This document shows, one piece after another, positions 1 to 9,339 of a stretch of 64,000 nucleotides of DNA. The notes beneath the pieces were generated by a model that saw only the letters and a list, made by a program, of their open reading frames with translations, had not been told where the DNA came from and made no database searches. How positions within the stretch are numbered: the stretch's first letter is position 1; each line of letters opens with the position of its first letter. The position numbers and the translations under genes were made by a program. This DNA comes from Vibrio sinus (GTDB lineage: Bacteria; Pseudomonadota; Gammaproteobacteria; Enterobacterales; Vibrionaceae). The stretch spans positions 496,001-560,000 of the forward strand of contig NZ_JAMKMR010000001.1 in NCBI RefSeq assembly GCF_023634645.1, given 5' to 3'.

Positions 1-2
1 GG

Positions 3-335
3 GCGACCAATGCTGAAGCGGCTAAAATATGGCTTTTGGAAGCAAAGGAGTTAGTTTTATCTTCTTCAGAAGCTGATAGCACACCTTGGGGTGTGTTGAA
101 CGATTGCCGCGAGTGGGGGACTTCTGGCTTAGACGATTGGGAATCACACAACCAAACTGTCGATTGGTTAACTCGCCATAACTGTGTCATTTTCGCACTT
201 GTACTAGCGAGTAAAATACAGCATTACTCTGTCGAGCATGGTTTCGTCAATCAGAGCATCGTTAACATTTTCTCCGATTATGACGAAGCTTACCAAGCCT
301 GCCTCAACAAACTGAGTGATCTCAATGGCGGGTAA
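3..335 (+). CDS. C-terminal part of an unrecognised protein (cut by window start)
   Basis: The reading frame is open from base 3 to a TAA at 333-335, so the true start lies before the window; the internal TTG at 36 is not a convincing start. The visible ~110 residues are acidic, Trp-rich (WGVLNDCREWG, DDWESHNQTVDW) and look soluble and helical, with no signal peptide or membrane segment. I do not recognise the family. The gene runs tail-to-tail, with 2 bp between stops, into the ankyrin gene on the other strand. Confidence 0.6.
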   Translation, partial: ATNAEAAKIWLLEAKELVLSSSEADSTPWGVLNDCREWGTSGLDDWESHNQTVDWLTRHNCVIFALVLASKIQHYSVEHGFVNQSIVNIFSDYDEAYQACLNKLSDLNGG

Positions 336-337
336 GC

Positions 338-985
338 TTACTTCAATAAGTAGTCTATCTCTTGGTCGCTACAAGTACTTTCCATCCAATCTCGTGGACT
401 CATACCAATTGCGTTGGCCACACTCATATTGTGCCTTTGTCGATTCTCATTGAGCATAGTCTTAGCCATCATCAGCTTATCAAGGCGATGGGCCGAATTT
501 TTCTCATGATTTTTCATTACCCAATGTAGCGGCAACGCATCGAACATATTGCCACTATCAGATAAGCTTTTTAAACACTCCCAGTGATGAATATGACCTT
601 TCTCAGCCGAGATATGCAGCGGGCTAAAGCCCCTCTCGTCAAACATAGAAGTGTTTTTCTCTGGCATATAATATGCGAGATCTATTGAACGATGAAATGC
701 AGCGAAGTGAACAGGCAACTGTCCCTGAAGGTTTTTTTGACTTTTAAGTGATGGACGTTGCTGCGCGATCAACTTCGCGTAAGGGTTATTGATCATCAAG
801 GCGTAGTGCAGCATATTATTGCCATTAGAACAGGTTTTATCGCTAACTGGGCCACATTGTTGAATCGTATCCAGAAACCAATCGCAGTCTTCATTTTGAA
901 GCGACTCTAATGGGTTGTAAAACAAGGAGAAAAGATCAACCAAGCCCTTGTTTTTTCTGAACACCTCAATAGATATTTTCTTCAT
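338..985 (-). CDS. Ankyrin-repeat protein
   Basis: A 215-residue soluble protein with no signal peptide. Ankyrin-type helices are visible: NMLHYALMINNPYAKLI (around residue 57), GQLPVHFAAFHRSIDLAYYM (around 88) and GFSPLHISAEKGHIHHWECL (around 118), each with the x-PLHxAAxxG-like pattern. Such repeats mediate protein-protein contacts; no catalytic domain is present. It converges with the partial gene at 3-335 and lies 80 bp downstream of the small gene at 1066-1317 on the same strand, so the two could be co-transcribed. The specific partner is unknown. Confidence 0.75.
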   Translation of the reverse strand: MKKISIEVFRKNKGLVDLFSLFYNPLESLQNEDCDWFLDTIQQCGPVSDKTCSNGNNMLHYALMINNPYAKLIAQQRPSLKSQKNLQGQLPVHFAAFHRSIDLAYYMPEKNTSMFDERGFSPLHISAEKGHIHHWECLKSLSDSGNMFDALPLHWVMKNHEKNSAHRLDKLMMAKTMLNENRQRHNMSVANAIGMSPRDWMESTCSDQEIDYLLK

Positions 986-1065
986 CTAGTACGACCTTTA
1001 TTGTGAGTATCAATAAAATTTATCTGTTCTACAGTCACTGCTCTCAAACATCCAAACATGACAAG

Positions 1066-1317
1066 TCAATTTCTATGTTCGTATAGCTCAACATTGGCGT
1101 TGATAATCCCCACGTCTCGCAAGGTATCTAACGCTGAATCAGCACTGTCAAAAAGCATAACTTCGTTATTTGATTTCGAAAGGGTCAATATTGAAGTGTC
1201 TTTTGTCTGGATCTCTACGATATAACCCGGCCGGTGCTCTTTAACGATAACTTTAACGACATAGCCAAGAGACTCCATTATCTGCAATTTTCCTTGTGTA
1301 ATCAAAGACATTTTCAT
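1066..1317 (-). CDS. Small hypothetical protein (83 aa)
   Basis: Short soluble protein with an alternating hydrophobic pattern typical of small beta-rich folds (YVVKVIVKEHRPGYIVEIQ) and no signal peptide. The start at 1317 could instead be the Met at codon 3. It has no family signature I recognise. It lies on the same strand as, and upstream of, the ankyrin gene. Confidence 0.5.
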   Translation of the reverse strand: MKMSLITQGKLQIMESLGYVVKVIVKEHRPGYIVEIQTKDTSILTLSKSNNEVMLFDSADSALDTLRDVGIINANVELYEHRN

Positions 1318-1544
1318 ACCTATTAATGAATCGACAATTTAACTAGGAAATAGCGGCAAACAACGCAATAGTTGCTCGCAAAAACAATTATTTCCAAGGC
1401 CAGGTTTATCTACCATGAGAAAGCGCTAGACTCTAGCATACTCTGTTTCTGGTTTAAATATCTTAAATATAACAAGTGATTAGGTTACGCTACTTATTAT
1501 TCGCATTTTGTCTAATGCAACTTAGGCACATACTCAGAAGGGTT

Positions 1545-2642
1545 CTATACTTCCACACTCGTCCAATGATTATCCCAAATAATCCCTGTGTTCACTCGCC
1601 GTCTTAGCGACTCCTCTTGTGCAAAGACAATTTGACCTGAGCCAGAACTTAAACAAATCATGTCTTCTCTTACAGCAACTCCGGATACATCCATCAATGG
1701 GGCGAGTTCAACAAGATTGCGGGTTTTAATTGACCATATGCCGTAGCAATTCCCGCGTGGAGAAGTAGCGACGACATACTCCTCGTTACACGCGACGCTA
1801 CCTATGTAGCCGTTAAATCTATCCCACTCTTCAGGCTCTGCATAAAACTCAAAACTTTGCTCTGTCATTTTATGACCGGCGAGTAAAGGGCGAGACTGTA
1901 ACTGCTGCGCATTGCTTTGCTGACCAAAAAACACCATATCAGTCTTCGAGCAAACCGATAGGTGACGAATACTTAACTGATGGTGCGTCAGTGTTGCTTG
2001 CTCCAGTATCCGACCTTGCGGGTTCAAATAGATGAGGCTAGGCTGCATGGTATCCAAGTTCTGTTTTTGTCGCCCTTTAGTGACAATGCCTCCAACTGCA
2101 ACGACTATTCGGCCATCTTCCATTACCGATAATTCATGTGGTCCAACACCAAACCCCGTTAGCTCATCAACTTTGTTGAATGCTCTATCGGCGTCATAAA
2201 CGCCGACAATTCCTCTGCAAGTGCCAATTTCTCCCTCACTGGCGTACAACCAACGTCCGCAGTTAGAAAACGCCCCATGTCCATAGTAGAAGCGCCGAGG
2301 TGATGACTTTTCAACGTGAACATTTTCACCCGAAGTATAATTAAATACAGTGAAATACGTGCCAGGACGGCGAGAAAATACCACAGCTTGTTGAGAGTTT
2401 GGCTCGATGGCTATCCCATGGCCACGTTCTGGCAGAGGCATGCGCAAGATCGGTGTGCCAGCCTTATCGATGACAACAGCAAGATACTCGTTAGAAGTAC
2501 CCGCTTTTGCTGTTCCAATTAAAGCAGGTTGATCTTGGTCTAGCCCCGCCGACAACATTCGTGACTGGCAACCTAATAGCGTGGGCGACAAAGTCAGCAG
2601 CGCGGCTCTAAGTACTGCTCGGCGCGTATGGTCAATCGCCAT
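1545..2642 (-). CDS. DUF1513 periplasmic protein of the imelysin operon
   Basis: Last gene of a leftward four-gene operon; it overlaps the end of the upstream imelysin gene by 11 bp. I chose the ATG at 2642 rather than the TTG at 2660, because it leaves an N-terminus with a twin-arginine motif (TRRAVLRAALL) followed by a lipobox-like LLGC, as expected for a Tat-exported DUF1513 protein. The body has regularly spaced beta-strands with GHG and Trp-rich turns, consistent with a beta-propeller-like fold. DUF1513 proteins travel with imelysins and DUF1111 di-haem proteins in iron-regulated loci. The molecular role is not established, and a role in periplasmic iron handling is inferred from context. 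Confidence 0.8.
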   Translation of the reverse strand: MAIDHTRRAVLRAALLTLSPTLLGCQSRMLSAGLDQDQPALIGTAKAGTSNEYLAVVIDKAGTPILRMPLPERGHGIAIEPNSQQAVVFSRRPGTYFTVFNYTSGENVHVEKSSPRRFYYGHGAFSNCGRWLYASEGEIGTCRGIVGVYDADRAFNKVDELTGFGVGPHELSVMEDGRIVVAVGGIVTKGRQKQNLDTMQPSLIYLNPQGRILEQATLTHHQLSIRHLSVCSKTDMVFFGQQSNAQQLQSRPLLAGHKMTEQSFEFYAEPEEWDRFNGYIGSVACNEEYVVATSPRGNCYGIWSIKTRNLVELAPLMDVSGVAVREDMICLSSGSGQIVFAQEESLRRRVNTGIIWDNHWTSVEV

Positions 2643-3675
2643 CAGTGGAATTAAATCCAATAGTGACGCCCAATTTGACTGGCACTTGATCTTGGATCAA
2701 ATACCTTAATTGATATAGCTTATTAAACTGCAATAGAAGCGACTGGTAACCTTTATGAGTCTGAAGCATCTCAAACAACGTATGCTGATTTGGCCAACTC
2801 GCGAGAATAGATTCAAACTGAGCTTGAATGCTGTTTGCAAGCTGCTCATCACCTCGACTTCGCAGAATCCTATCCATGCCATGGCCATCTGCGACATACA
2901 GTCTTTGCAGCGCGAGAACATTGAACTTGATATTCTGTATAGAAGTTTTCGAACGCCAAGATTCTGCAAAGTAAGGCTTTGGATATCCTATTTTTGCCAT
3001 TGTCAGCGATAACTTTTTCATGGTGTAGTCAAGCTGATGCGATAATAAAGAGGTATACGTTGCGAGCCATACTGAATCAGTCAGCTCTCTCCAAGGGTTG
3101 TCTTTCTCCCATGCTTTACTAACCGCTAAGGCGTTACGCTCTAGGTTTTTACTTATTGCAACAGCAAGATCACAACTATTGTTATCTTGGCCCAACGTCG
3201 ATGATGAATCATAGAGTAGCCACTCAAGCGAGCCTAAGCCTTGCACAGCAACGCTTTGCTGTGAGATCTCTGTTGCTGTCCAAGATTTGTTCTGCTGCAA
3301 TAATCTGAGCATTTTTCGCCCTGTGGTATTCTTTTTATCTGGCCAAAACTGTATGTTCCAGCTTTGTTGTAGCGCCTTTTCTGGCCCCACTTCTTGACCC
3401 TGTAAAGCCATCCAGGCTTGCATCGTTTTATACCACACAGATTTTACGCTAGCGTCTGAGTTATTATTTTTCGGTTGAGAACAATACCTCTGAAACGCTA
3501 ACGTTAAGGTTTTTGCTTGGTGTGCAAAATGCTCTGCCGCAGCGCACTCGACACCGTATACCGATTGATTACTATTGGCGACTGTAGAGTCAGTGCTTGT
3601 TGATAGTTGGGTTGACTGACAACCAACCAAAGCCAAGCTGAGCGGATACAATATAAACTTCAATGTCAGTTTCAT
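2632..3675 (-). CDS. Imelysin-family lipoprotein (M75-like)
   Basis: The 347-residue product starts with a lipoprotein signal (LALVGCQS) and has a strong AGGAGG ribosome site before the ATG at 3675. The imelysin fold is suggested by the helical layout and the W-rich LGSLEWLLYD segment near residue 150. In iron-binding imelysins this segment reads GxHxxE; here it is GLGSLEW, so the histidine is absent while Glu is kept. It is therefore likely a divergent partner of the canonical imelysin encoded at the head of the operon. Predicted location: periplasmic face of a membrane. The gene sits 11 bp downstream of the DUF1111 gene. Confidence 0.8.
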   Translation of the reverse strand: MKLTLKFILYPLSLALVGCQSTQLSTSTDSTVANSNQSVYGVECAAAEHFAHQAKTLTLAFQRYCSQPKNNNSDASVKSVWYKTMQAWMALQGQEVGPEKALQQSWNIQFWPDKKNTTGRKMLRLLQQNKSWTATEISQQSVAVQGLGSLEWLLYDSSSTLGQDNNSCDLAVAISKNLERNALAVSKAWEKDNPWRELTDSVWLATYTSLLSHQLDYTMKKLSLTMAKIGYPKPYFAESWRSKTSIQNIKFNVLALQRLYVADGHGMDRILRSRGDEQLANSIQAQFESILASWPNQHTLFEMLQTHKGYQSLLLQFNKLYQLRYLIQDQVPVKLGVTIGFNSTDGD

Positions 3676-3686
3676 CTGCGAGCCTC

Positions 3687-5069
3687 CTACAGAGAATTCA
3701 AAAAAGCGATCAAGGCGTCACGTTGCTCATGGTCAAGTTGCAACACGTTGTTTTTCGAGTTTTCGGCTTCGCCGCCATGCCATAATATGGCCTCCATTAA
3801 GTTTCTCGCTCTCCCATCATGGAGAAAATAGGTATGCCCGTTCACTTCTTCGGTATAGCCAATCCCCCATAATGGTGGAGTGCGCCATTCTCGACCATTA
3901 GCAAGGTACTCAGGGCGATGGTCCGCTAAGCCTTCTCCCATATCGTGCAAAAGCAAATCTGTATACGGGTGAATAGTTTGGTTTGAAAGTGCAGGAAGCC
4001 CCTCTCGAAAGCCCGTTTTAACGTCCGTCTTGTGGCAGGCTGCGCAGCCAGATTGAACAAATATCGATTGTCCTTGCTGCACTTGTTCGTTGTCTGCATT
4101 GCGACGGACGGGCACGGCTAGATGTTGAGAATAGAATTCGACGAAACGTAAAATATTATTGCTGACTTCTGGTTCTCCACCGCTAGGAAGCTTCGCGCAA
4201 ATCTCTTGTTTGTCTGTGCAGTTTTCATTAGGGAAAAGCGCACTTGTTAGACCAATATCACCATTAAATGCTGCTGCATTTTGCTGCATTAGTGTAGGCT
4301 GACCCGCTTTCCATCCAAAACGGCCGACCGCAAACTTCTCTTTTTGTACATCCCATACCCAGTTAACTTTCCCTGATACACCGTCAGCTCCTGAGTTTTG
4401 CTCTTCCGCCCATTTTAAAAGAGTTGCTTCAGGAATACTCTCCAATAGCCCTAAACCAATCATCGGCGGCGCAACTCGAGCAGAGAATTGTGTTCCAGGG
4501 TGCATAGGGCCATATTGCAAATCGACAATTTCGACCTTTGGTTGTCTTAACGTCACCTGAGTCCCATCGGCAAACAAGATCGATTTGTCACTATAAGTAA
4601 TATGGACTCGCCCTTCAGACAGTTGGTTTGGCAAAGCAAAATCTTGCAGCTGGCCACCGTAAGTTGGCTCAGGCACTACACCCTCACGTTTTAAGGTTTG
4701 TTTTTGCACATCTGTCGATGCAGGAATACTGAGACGGACAAGCATAGATACTGCATGGGGATCACCTTTCTCAGGAGGGTGACCTCGTCCATCTTTTATA
4801 TGACAATTCTGACAGCCGTTAGTATTGAATAAAGGACCTAAACCATCTCTGGCGTCGGTAGAAGCAGGGGCTTGTACCCAAGGGTTACGAAAAAAGCTAT
4901 TTCCAACACTAAAGTCGAGTTTTTTGCTCAGTGGTAGGTTAGATGCAGGCAAAGAAAAGGCATTCGGTCCTTCTTTTTTGACACTTGTTGCGCCACCGGA
5001 GCGCGCATCAAAAGCAAAAGTTTGACTAGAAGCGAAAATGGCCAGAATAATTAGTGAATAAAACTTCAA
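3687..5069 (-). CDS. Di-haem DUF1111 (thiol oxidoreductase-like) protein
   Basis: The 460-residue product has a cleavable signal peptide (SSQTFA|FDA) and two c-type haem sites, GCQNCH near residue 87 and GCAACH near residue 346, so it is a periplasmic cytochrome. The C-terminal WRTPPLWGIGYT...HDGRARNLMEAILWHGGEA segment is typical of the DUF1111/MauG-like di-haem group. Members often co-occur with imelysins in Fur-regulated operons. The electron-transfer partner and substrate are not known. It lies 75 bp downstream of the imelysin gene and 11 bp upstream of the next gene. Confidence 0.88.
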   Translation of the reverse strand: MKFYSLIILAIFASSQTFAFDARSGGATSVKKEGPNAFSLPASNLPLSKKLDFSVGNSFFRNPWVQAPASTDARDGLGPLFNTNGCQNCHIKDGRGHPPEKGDPHAVSMLVRLSIPASTDVQKQTLKREGVVPEPTYGGQLQDFALPNQLSEGRVHITYSDKSILFADGTQVTLRQPKVEIVDLQYGPMHPGTQFSARVAPPMIGLGLLESIPEATLLKWAEEQNSGADGVSGKVNWVWDVQKEKFAVGRFGWKAGQPTLMQQNAAAFNGDIGLTSALFPNENCTDKQEICAKLPSGGEPEVSNNILRFVEFYSQHLAVPVRRNADNEQVQQGQSIFVQSGCAACHKTDVKTGFREGLPALSNQTIHPYTDLLLHDMGEGLADHRPEYLANGREWRTPPLWGIGYTEEVNGHTYFLHDGRARNLMEAILWHGGEAENSKNNVLQLDHEQRDALIAFLNSL

Positions 5070-5144
5070 GTGTATCTCGTATTTCTATAAGTTAGGGCAA
5101 ACAACAAAGGGCTCAAACGAGCCCTCAATTAAGCGTAATTGGTG

Positions 5145-6404
5145 TCAGAAATCATGGTCTGCGGTATCAGGGTTTAAGTCGGTAATGCCAATAATGCTCG
5201 CCGCCCTTTCAATCGAAGCGGTCTGATTGACTAAGGCCACAATTGCGCCATTAACTATCTTATGACCTCGCTTGTTGTTTGCGGCAATGAGCTGATCAAA
5301 GTGTTGGTTGTCTTTTTCTGCAGAATCAACAAGCTTGTGAACTTCGCTTAACGCATTATCAAAGTCTGTTTTGATTTGTCGCTCCGCTTGCTGATTTGTT
5401 TGTGCCACTAGGCTTGCAATACTTGCACCACGCAACGTTGAGCCATCGACTCGTAGATAAGTTCCGGTATAAACATTGTAGATACCTTTCTCATTGTAAT
5501 AGTGTGAATAGTGGGTATTGTCGGAAAAGCAATCATGCTCGTCTTCAGTTGAATTGGCTTCAAGTGCGACTTTCATCCGTTCACCAGCCAGCTCACCGAG
5601 TGACAGTGACCCCATACCAAATAGAATTCGACGCAAGCCTTTTTCCGCAGACTCATTCAGTAGGGTTTGCCTATAATTATTTTTACTATTCGCAGACCAC
5701 TGCCCTTCCATCCAGGTGAGATCGTTGACCAATAAATCTGCTGCTGCTTTTAAGTATTGGCTACGGCGATCACAATGACCATTAGTACAACCTTTACCAA
5801 CAATAAAGTCTGTGTAAGGTCGATTCCCTGCCCCACTCTGGGTACCATTCAGATCTTGTCCCCATAACAAAAATTCAATCGCATGATACCCTGATGCGAC
5901 ATTAGCTTCAGAGCCGCCAAGTTCGTTAAGCTTCACTAACAACTCAGCGTTGAGTTCACTGGCATCGATGCTATTGTTACCCACTTTTATTTTTTCGTTG
6001 GCTACTATGTTCGCAGTAGCACCTTCATTGCCTAGCTCGTACTGATAGTCAGACGACACATAGTCAATCAGCCCTTCATCCAGTGGCCACGCATTCAGCT
6101 GCCCTTCCCATTCATCGACAACAGGGTTTCCAAAGCGAAAGACCTCCGACTGCTGATAAGGTACACGTGATGCGCGCCATTCATTTTTAACCTTCTCCAA
6201 ACCAGATTTTGAAGGTGAGGCGAGAAACGTATCAATTGAGCCTTGCAATCGCTTTGCCGTAATCAATGCATCAGAATATACCGCATGAGCGAGATCGGCA
6301 TAATGTTCAACAACTTGTTGCTTGGTTACCTCTGCACTGGCTGTGCTGCTAAAGGTCGCAGTGAAGGACATGCCCAACACCATCCATAACTTGTGAGTAT
6401 CCAT
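5145..6404 (-). CDS. irpA: Imelysin, iron-regulated protein A type
   Basis: First gene of the operon. I place the start at ATG 6404, not 6434: it is preceded by AAGGAAGAATAAA and gives a clean signal peptide (MDTHKLWMVLGMSFTATF...ASA). The hallmark GxHxxE iron-site motif is present (SGYHAIEFLLWGQD) together with the family's RPYTDF...CTNGHCDRRSQYL segment. Imelysins of this class bind iron in the periplasm or outer membrane and are induced under iron limitation. The Fur-box candidate about 60 bp upstream supports that here. Confidence 0.88.
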   Translation of the reverse strand: MDTHKLWMVLGMSFTATFSSTASAEVTKQQVVEHYADLAHAVYSDALITAKRLQGSIDTFLASPSKSGLEKVKNEWRASRVPYQQSEVFRFGNPVVDEWEGQLNAWPLDEGLIDYVSSDYQYELGNEGATANIVANEKIKVGNNSIDASELNAELLVKLNELGGSEANVASGYHAIEFLLWGQDLNGTQSGAGNRPYTDFIVGKGCTNGHCDRRSQYLKAAADLLVNDLTWMEGQWSANSKNNYRQTLLNESAEKGLRRILFGMGSLSLGELAGERMKVALEANSTEDEHDCFSDNTHYSHYYNEKGIYNVYTGTYLRVDGSTLRGASIASLVAQTNQQAERQIKTDFDNALSEVHKLVDSAEKDNQHFDQLIAANNKRGHKIVNGAIVALVNQTASIERAASIIGITDLNPDTADHDF

Positions 6405-6461
6405 TTTATTCTTCCTTGAACCTCTTTTAGGCATCGAGTGAAAGTTGCCAATAACCCAATC

Positions 6462-6480
6462 GCTAATGAGATTAATTATT
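6462..6480 (-). promoter_or_regulatory. Candidate Fur box upstream of irpA operon
   Basis: The 19 bases match the classical Fur consensus GATAATGATAATCATTATC at 14 of 19 positions by hand alignment, and lie 58-76 bp upstream of the irpA ATG. A second, weaker AT-rich match is at 6519-6537 (10 of 19). The rest of 6405-6720 is AT-rich and carries no gene I can support. Confidence 0.55.
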
Positions 6481-6722
6481 AATTACATTTGCAGAATGTA
6501 ACTATTATTTTGATATTTGCAATTCTTTATCATTGAAAAACAAAATGGATCACAATTAAAAAGATATAAGATGGGAATGATTGGATTGATTATATGAGCA
6601 TGTTTTCACTGATATAGAGAGGGAAAACTGTCGAATTGTTGGATAAGAACTAACGGTTTAGCTCTTCAAATAACTTGGTGTTGGATCTACTCTCGATGAG
6701 TCAGGTCGCAGAAAATAAAAAA

Positions 6723-6744
6723 TCGCCCGCGTAGCTGAGGGCGA
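6723..6744 (-). terminator. Intrinsic terminator after the isochorismatase-like gene
   Basis: TCGCCC / GGGCGA stem with a 10-nt loop. On the minus strand it is followed by a T-rich run (complement of the A-run at 6714-6722), suiting termination of the gene ending at 6814. A shorter T-run on the other side could make it bidirectional. Confidence 0.75.
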
Positions 6745-6813
6745 AAAAATAAGACATCAATGTCTTAAAATATAATGAACACATAGGAAAAAACAAAAGC
6801 TAATGCTCTAAAA

Positions 6814-7380
6814 TTACGCTATTTCATCGGCTCTAATGATATTCGCAATTCGTGATAGCGTATTGATTGACGTAACATGCTCTTCTTGATCAGCAGCAGC
6901 GCAAGCATCTTCAATAATAGTGACTTTATAGTCTCGGTCATGCGCGTCACGTGTCACCGCTTGGATAGCCCATGTCGTGCTTACCCCGCAAACGTACAGT
7001 TCATCGATTTTATTCGCACGTAATACAGGCTCAAGTGTTGTGCCATAAAACGGGTTCACGCGTGGCTTCGCCAGTACAAAATCCGTCGATTTCACATCTA
7101 AATCTTCATGAAACTCTGTACCAAACTCTCCTAACTCGAGAGCTTTAAACTCGTTAGCTTTACCGAAAACTGGTGAGCTCTTTGGCTGAGCATGATAGTT
7201 AGACTCAAATCCAACCTTCACTAAAATAGTTAGCCAATCGTTGTCACGAGCATATGAAAGCGCTTTATTGGCATGTTCAATAGCGTTTTGCTCTTTAGTG
7301 TGCGCAGCACAAGAGGGAATTTTACCATCTGGGTGACAAATATCGTTGATAAAATCAATTACGAGAAGTGCTTTACTCAT
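6814..7380 (-). CDS. Isochorismatase-like cysteine hydrolase
   Basis: 188 residues, full length for the family. The catalytic triad is visible: Asp9 (LLVIDFIND), Lys105 (VLAKPRVN) and Cys131 (VCGVSTTWAIQAV), with the conserved cis-peptide region before the cysteine. Enzymes of this group hydrolyse amides such as nicotinamide, N-carbamoyl compounds or ureidoacrylate; the substrate cannot be told from sequence. It is cytoplasmic. The gene is divergent from the LysR gene at 7527, with 146 bp between them, so it is the probable target of that regulator. Confidence 0.88.
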   Translation of the reverse strand: MSKALLVIDFINDICHPDGKIPSCAAHTKEQNAIEHANKALSYARDNDWLTILVKVGFESNYHAQPKSSPVFGKANEFKALELGEFGTEFHEDLDVKSTDFVLAKPRVNPFYGTTLEPVLRANKIDELYVCGVSTTWAIQAVTRDAHDRDYKVTIIEDACAAADQEEHVTSINTLSRIANIIRADEIA

Positions 7381-7526
7381 CTTTTAAAACCTTTCTTAGT
7401 GGGGTAAGCAACCGCCTTAAGTCAAGCGGTCAGTCTATTTTTCATCTGCAAACAGTATATTGTTGTAGCACTAAAATAAAAATCGATATACATTAACTAA
7501 TATGTAAGGTTTGCTAACAAATCAAT

Positions 7527-8414
7527 ATGAGAGATCTCCCTCCTTTAAAAACGTTGCCCGTATTTTTGAGTGTTTGCCATCACTTAAATTTTACAAAAGC
7601 GGCTGAAGAGCTTTGTATTACTCATTCTGCGGTGAGTCAAAACATTCAAAACTTAGAATCTTTTCTGGGCAAAAAACTAATAAACCGGACAACTCGCCAC
7701 ATGGAGTTAACCGCAGAAGGAGAGCGCTACAGGCAAAGTATTGAAGAAGGAATGAATCTCATTGTCAGAGCAACACAACGTGAAATGCAGTCTGACAAAC
7801 AAGTGTACCTCAATTCTATCCCAACACTTGCGCTAAAATGGCTGATTCCAAGGTTGCCAAACTTTACTACTTCGTATCCTGATATTGAATTGAGACTATC
7901 TGCCATATCATTGTCTGACTTTGATATCGATGCGGATAATTTGGACTTGGCGATAGGTTATGGGAGTAGCCCCGATTGGTGGCCTGAAAGTGTTGCCAAA
8001 GAGTGGATTCAAGACCAAATATTACTCGTTGGACAGCCAAGCATTTTAGAAAAGTACCAATCATTGGAAGAAATACTCGCCAATGAAACTCAAATTTGGG
8101 TAAAAGATCGATATCGACAGCCAGATTGGCAGCAATGGGCATCCGCTAAAAATCAGTCACTTAGCGCCCATACGAAAAAGCAAGTGTTTGAAAATTCCAC
8201 TCAAGCTATCCAAGCGGCCATCGCTGGACTTGGCATTTTTGTCACGCATAATATATTCGTAACCGACGAGCTATCTTCCGGGTTACTCAAAAATTTAGCT
8301 GAACCTGCTGTGACCATTGACTCTTGGTACTACATACTTTGCCGCCCAGACAAAGTACGCAGCAAAAACGTTAAAGCCGTCATTCAGTGGCTTATGGAAC
8401 AAGTCAAAGATTAG
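7527..8414 (+). CDS. LysR-family regulator (GcvA-like)
   Basis: The 295-residue protein has an N-terminal winged helix-turn-helix (FTKAAEELCITHSAVSQNIQNLE, residues ~19-41) and a periplasmic-binding-fold effector domain. The N-terminus (RDLPPLKTLPVFLSVCHHLNFTKAA) resembles the GcvA subgroup. Because it is divergent from the isochorismatase-like gene, it probably controls that gene and itself from the shared 146-bp region. Confidence 0.9.
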   Translation: MRDLPPLKTLPVFLSVCHHLNFTKAAEELCITHSAVSQNIQNLESFLGKKLINRTTRHMELTAEGERYRQSIEEGMNLIVRATQREMQSDKQVYLNSIPTLALKWLIPRLPNFTTSYPDIELRLSAISLSDFDIDADNLDLAIGYGSSPDWWPESVAKEWIQDQILLVGQPSILEKYQSLEEILANETQIWVKDRYRQPDWQQWASAKNQSLSAHTKKQVFENSTQAIQAAIAGLGIFVTHNIFVTDELSSGLLKNLAEPAVTIDSWYYILCRPDKVRSKNVKAVIQWLMEQVKD

Positions 8415-8430
8415 CGTGTGTGAACCCAAA

Positions 8431-9339
8431 TCACATCAAGTAGTGGTCAGCTAACAAAGCAATAAACAGCATCATCAAATGGTAAATAGAGAACTTAAAT
8501 GTGCTTATCGCTGATTTTTCATCTTGATAGTATTTTAGCTGCCAAGCGGAATAAATAAATCCGGCACTCAGCACCGATGAAATGACCAGATAAATAATAC
8601 CCGACATACCCACTAGCACAGGCAGTAAGCAGACAATACTAAGCAGCACCGTATAAAGCAATATAGATGTTTTGGTGTACTCTACGCCGTGGGTAACCGA
8701 CAGCATGGGGATCTTAGCCTTGGCATAATCGTCTTTCCTGTGAATCGCTAAAGCCCAAAAATGAGGAGGCGTCCATACAAAAATAATCATGACTAACAGC
8801 CAAGCGTGGGCGTGCAGTTCTCCGGTCACCGCGCACCAGCCTAATAATGGAGGCATAGCGCCTGCTAACCCAGCGATCACGATATTTTGTGGTGTCGCTC
8901 TTTTCAGATACATAGTGTAAACCACCGCGTATCCCAGCAAGCTAAATAAAGTCAACCAAGCGGTGAGCTTATTCACGCCCATATACAGTGCCACGAAACC
9001 AACCACACCGATGGAGGTGGCAAACATAAACACTTTGGATGACTGAATATCCCCGGAAGGGAGAGGACGTTTGAATGTTCTCGCCATAACCGCGTCGATC
9101 TTTTGATCGATGAGATGGTTATAAGCGGCAGCTGAACCCGCCATCAAGCCAATTCCCAGCAACCCAAGTAAAGCCTGCTGAATAGGTAACGCATCTGGTA
9201 GTGCCAAACACATCCCGACTAACGCTGTCAGGAGCATAAGCGCCACAACTTTTGGCTTGGTCAAAGCTAGGTAGGTTCTCCAAACGGGTTTTGAGCCTGT
9301 TTTCGACAAGCTCAGCTCTGAAGTCACAACTTTACTCAT
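8431..9339 (-). CDS. ctaB: Protohaem IX farnesyltransferase (haem O synthase)
   Basis: UbiA-type prenyltransferase making haem O from protohaem IX and farnesyl diphosphate in the inner membrane. The first Asp-rich site is clear ([21 protein letters not shown]), and about eight to nine membrane segments are present. I start it at ATG 9339, which has an AAGGAGAG ribosome site and whose ATGA overlaps the stop of ctaA; the upstream 9384 start has no such support. It supplies haem O to ctaA, then haem A to the oxidase encoded in the same cluster. Confidence 0.93.
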   Translation of the reverse strand: MSKVVTSELSLSKTGSKPVWRTYLALTKPKVVALMLLTALVGMCLALPDALPIQQALLGLLGIGLMAGSAAAYNHLIDQKIDAVMARTFKRPLPSGDIQSSKVFMFATSIGVVGFVALYMGVNKLTAWLTLFSLLGYAVVYTMYLKRATPQNIVIAGLAGAMPPLLGWCAVTGELHAHAWLLVMIIFVWTPPHFWALAIHRKDDYAKAKIPMLSVTHGVEYTKTSILLYTVLLSIVCLLPVLVGMSGIIYLVISSVLSAGFIYSAWQLKYYQDEKSAISTFKFSIYHLMMLFIALLADHYLM

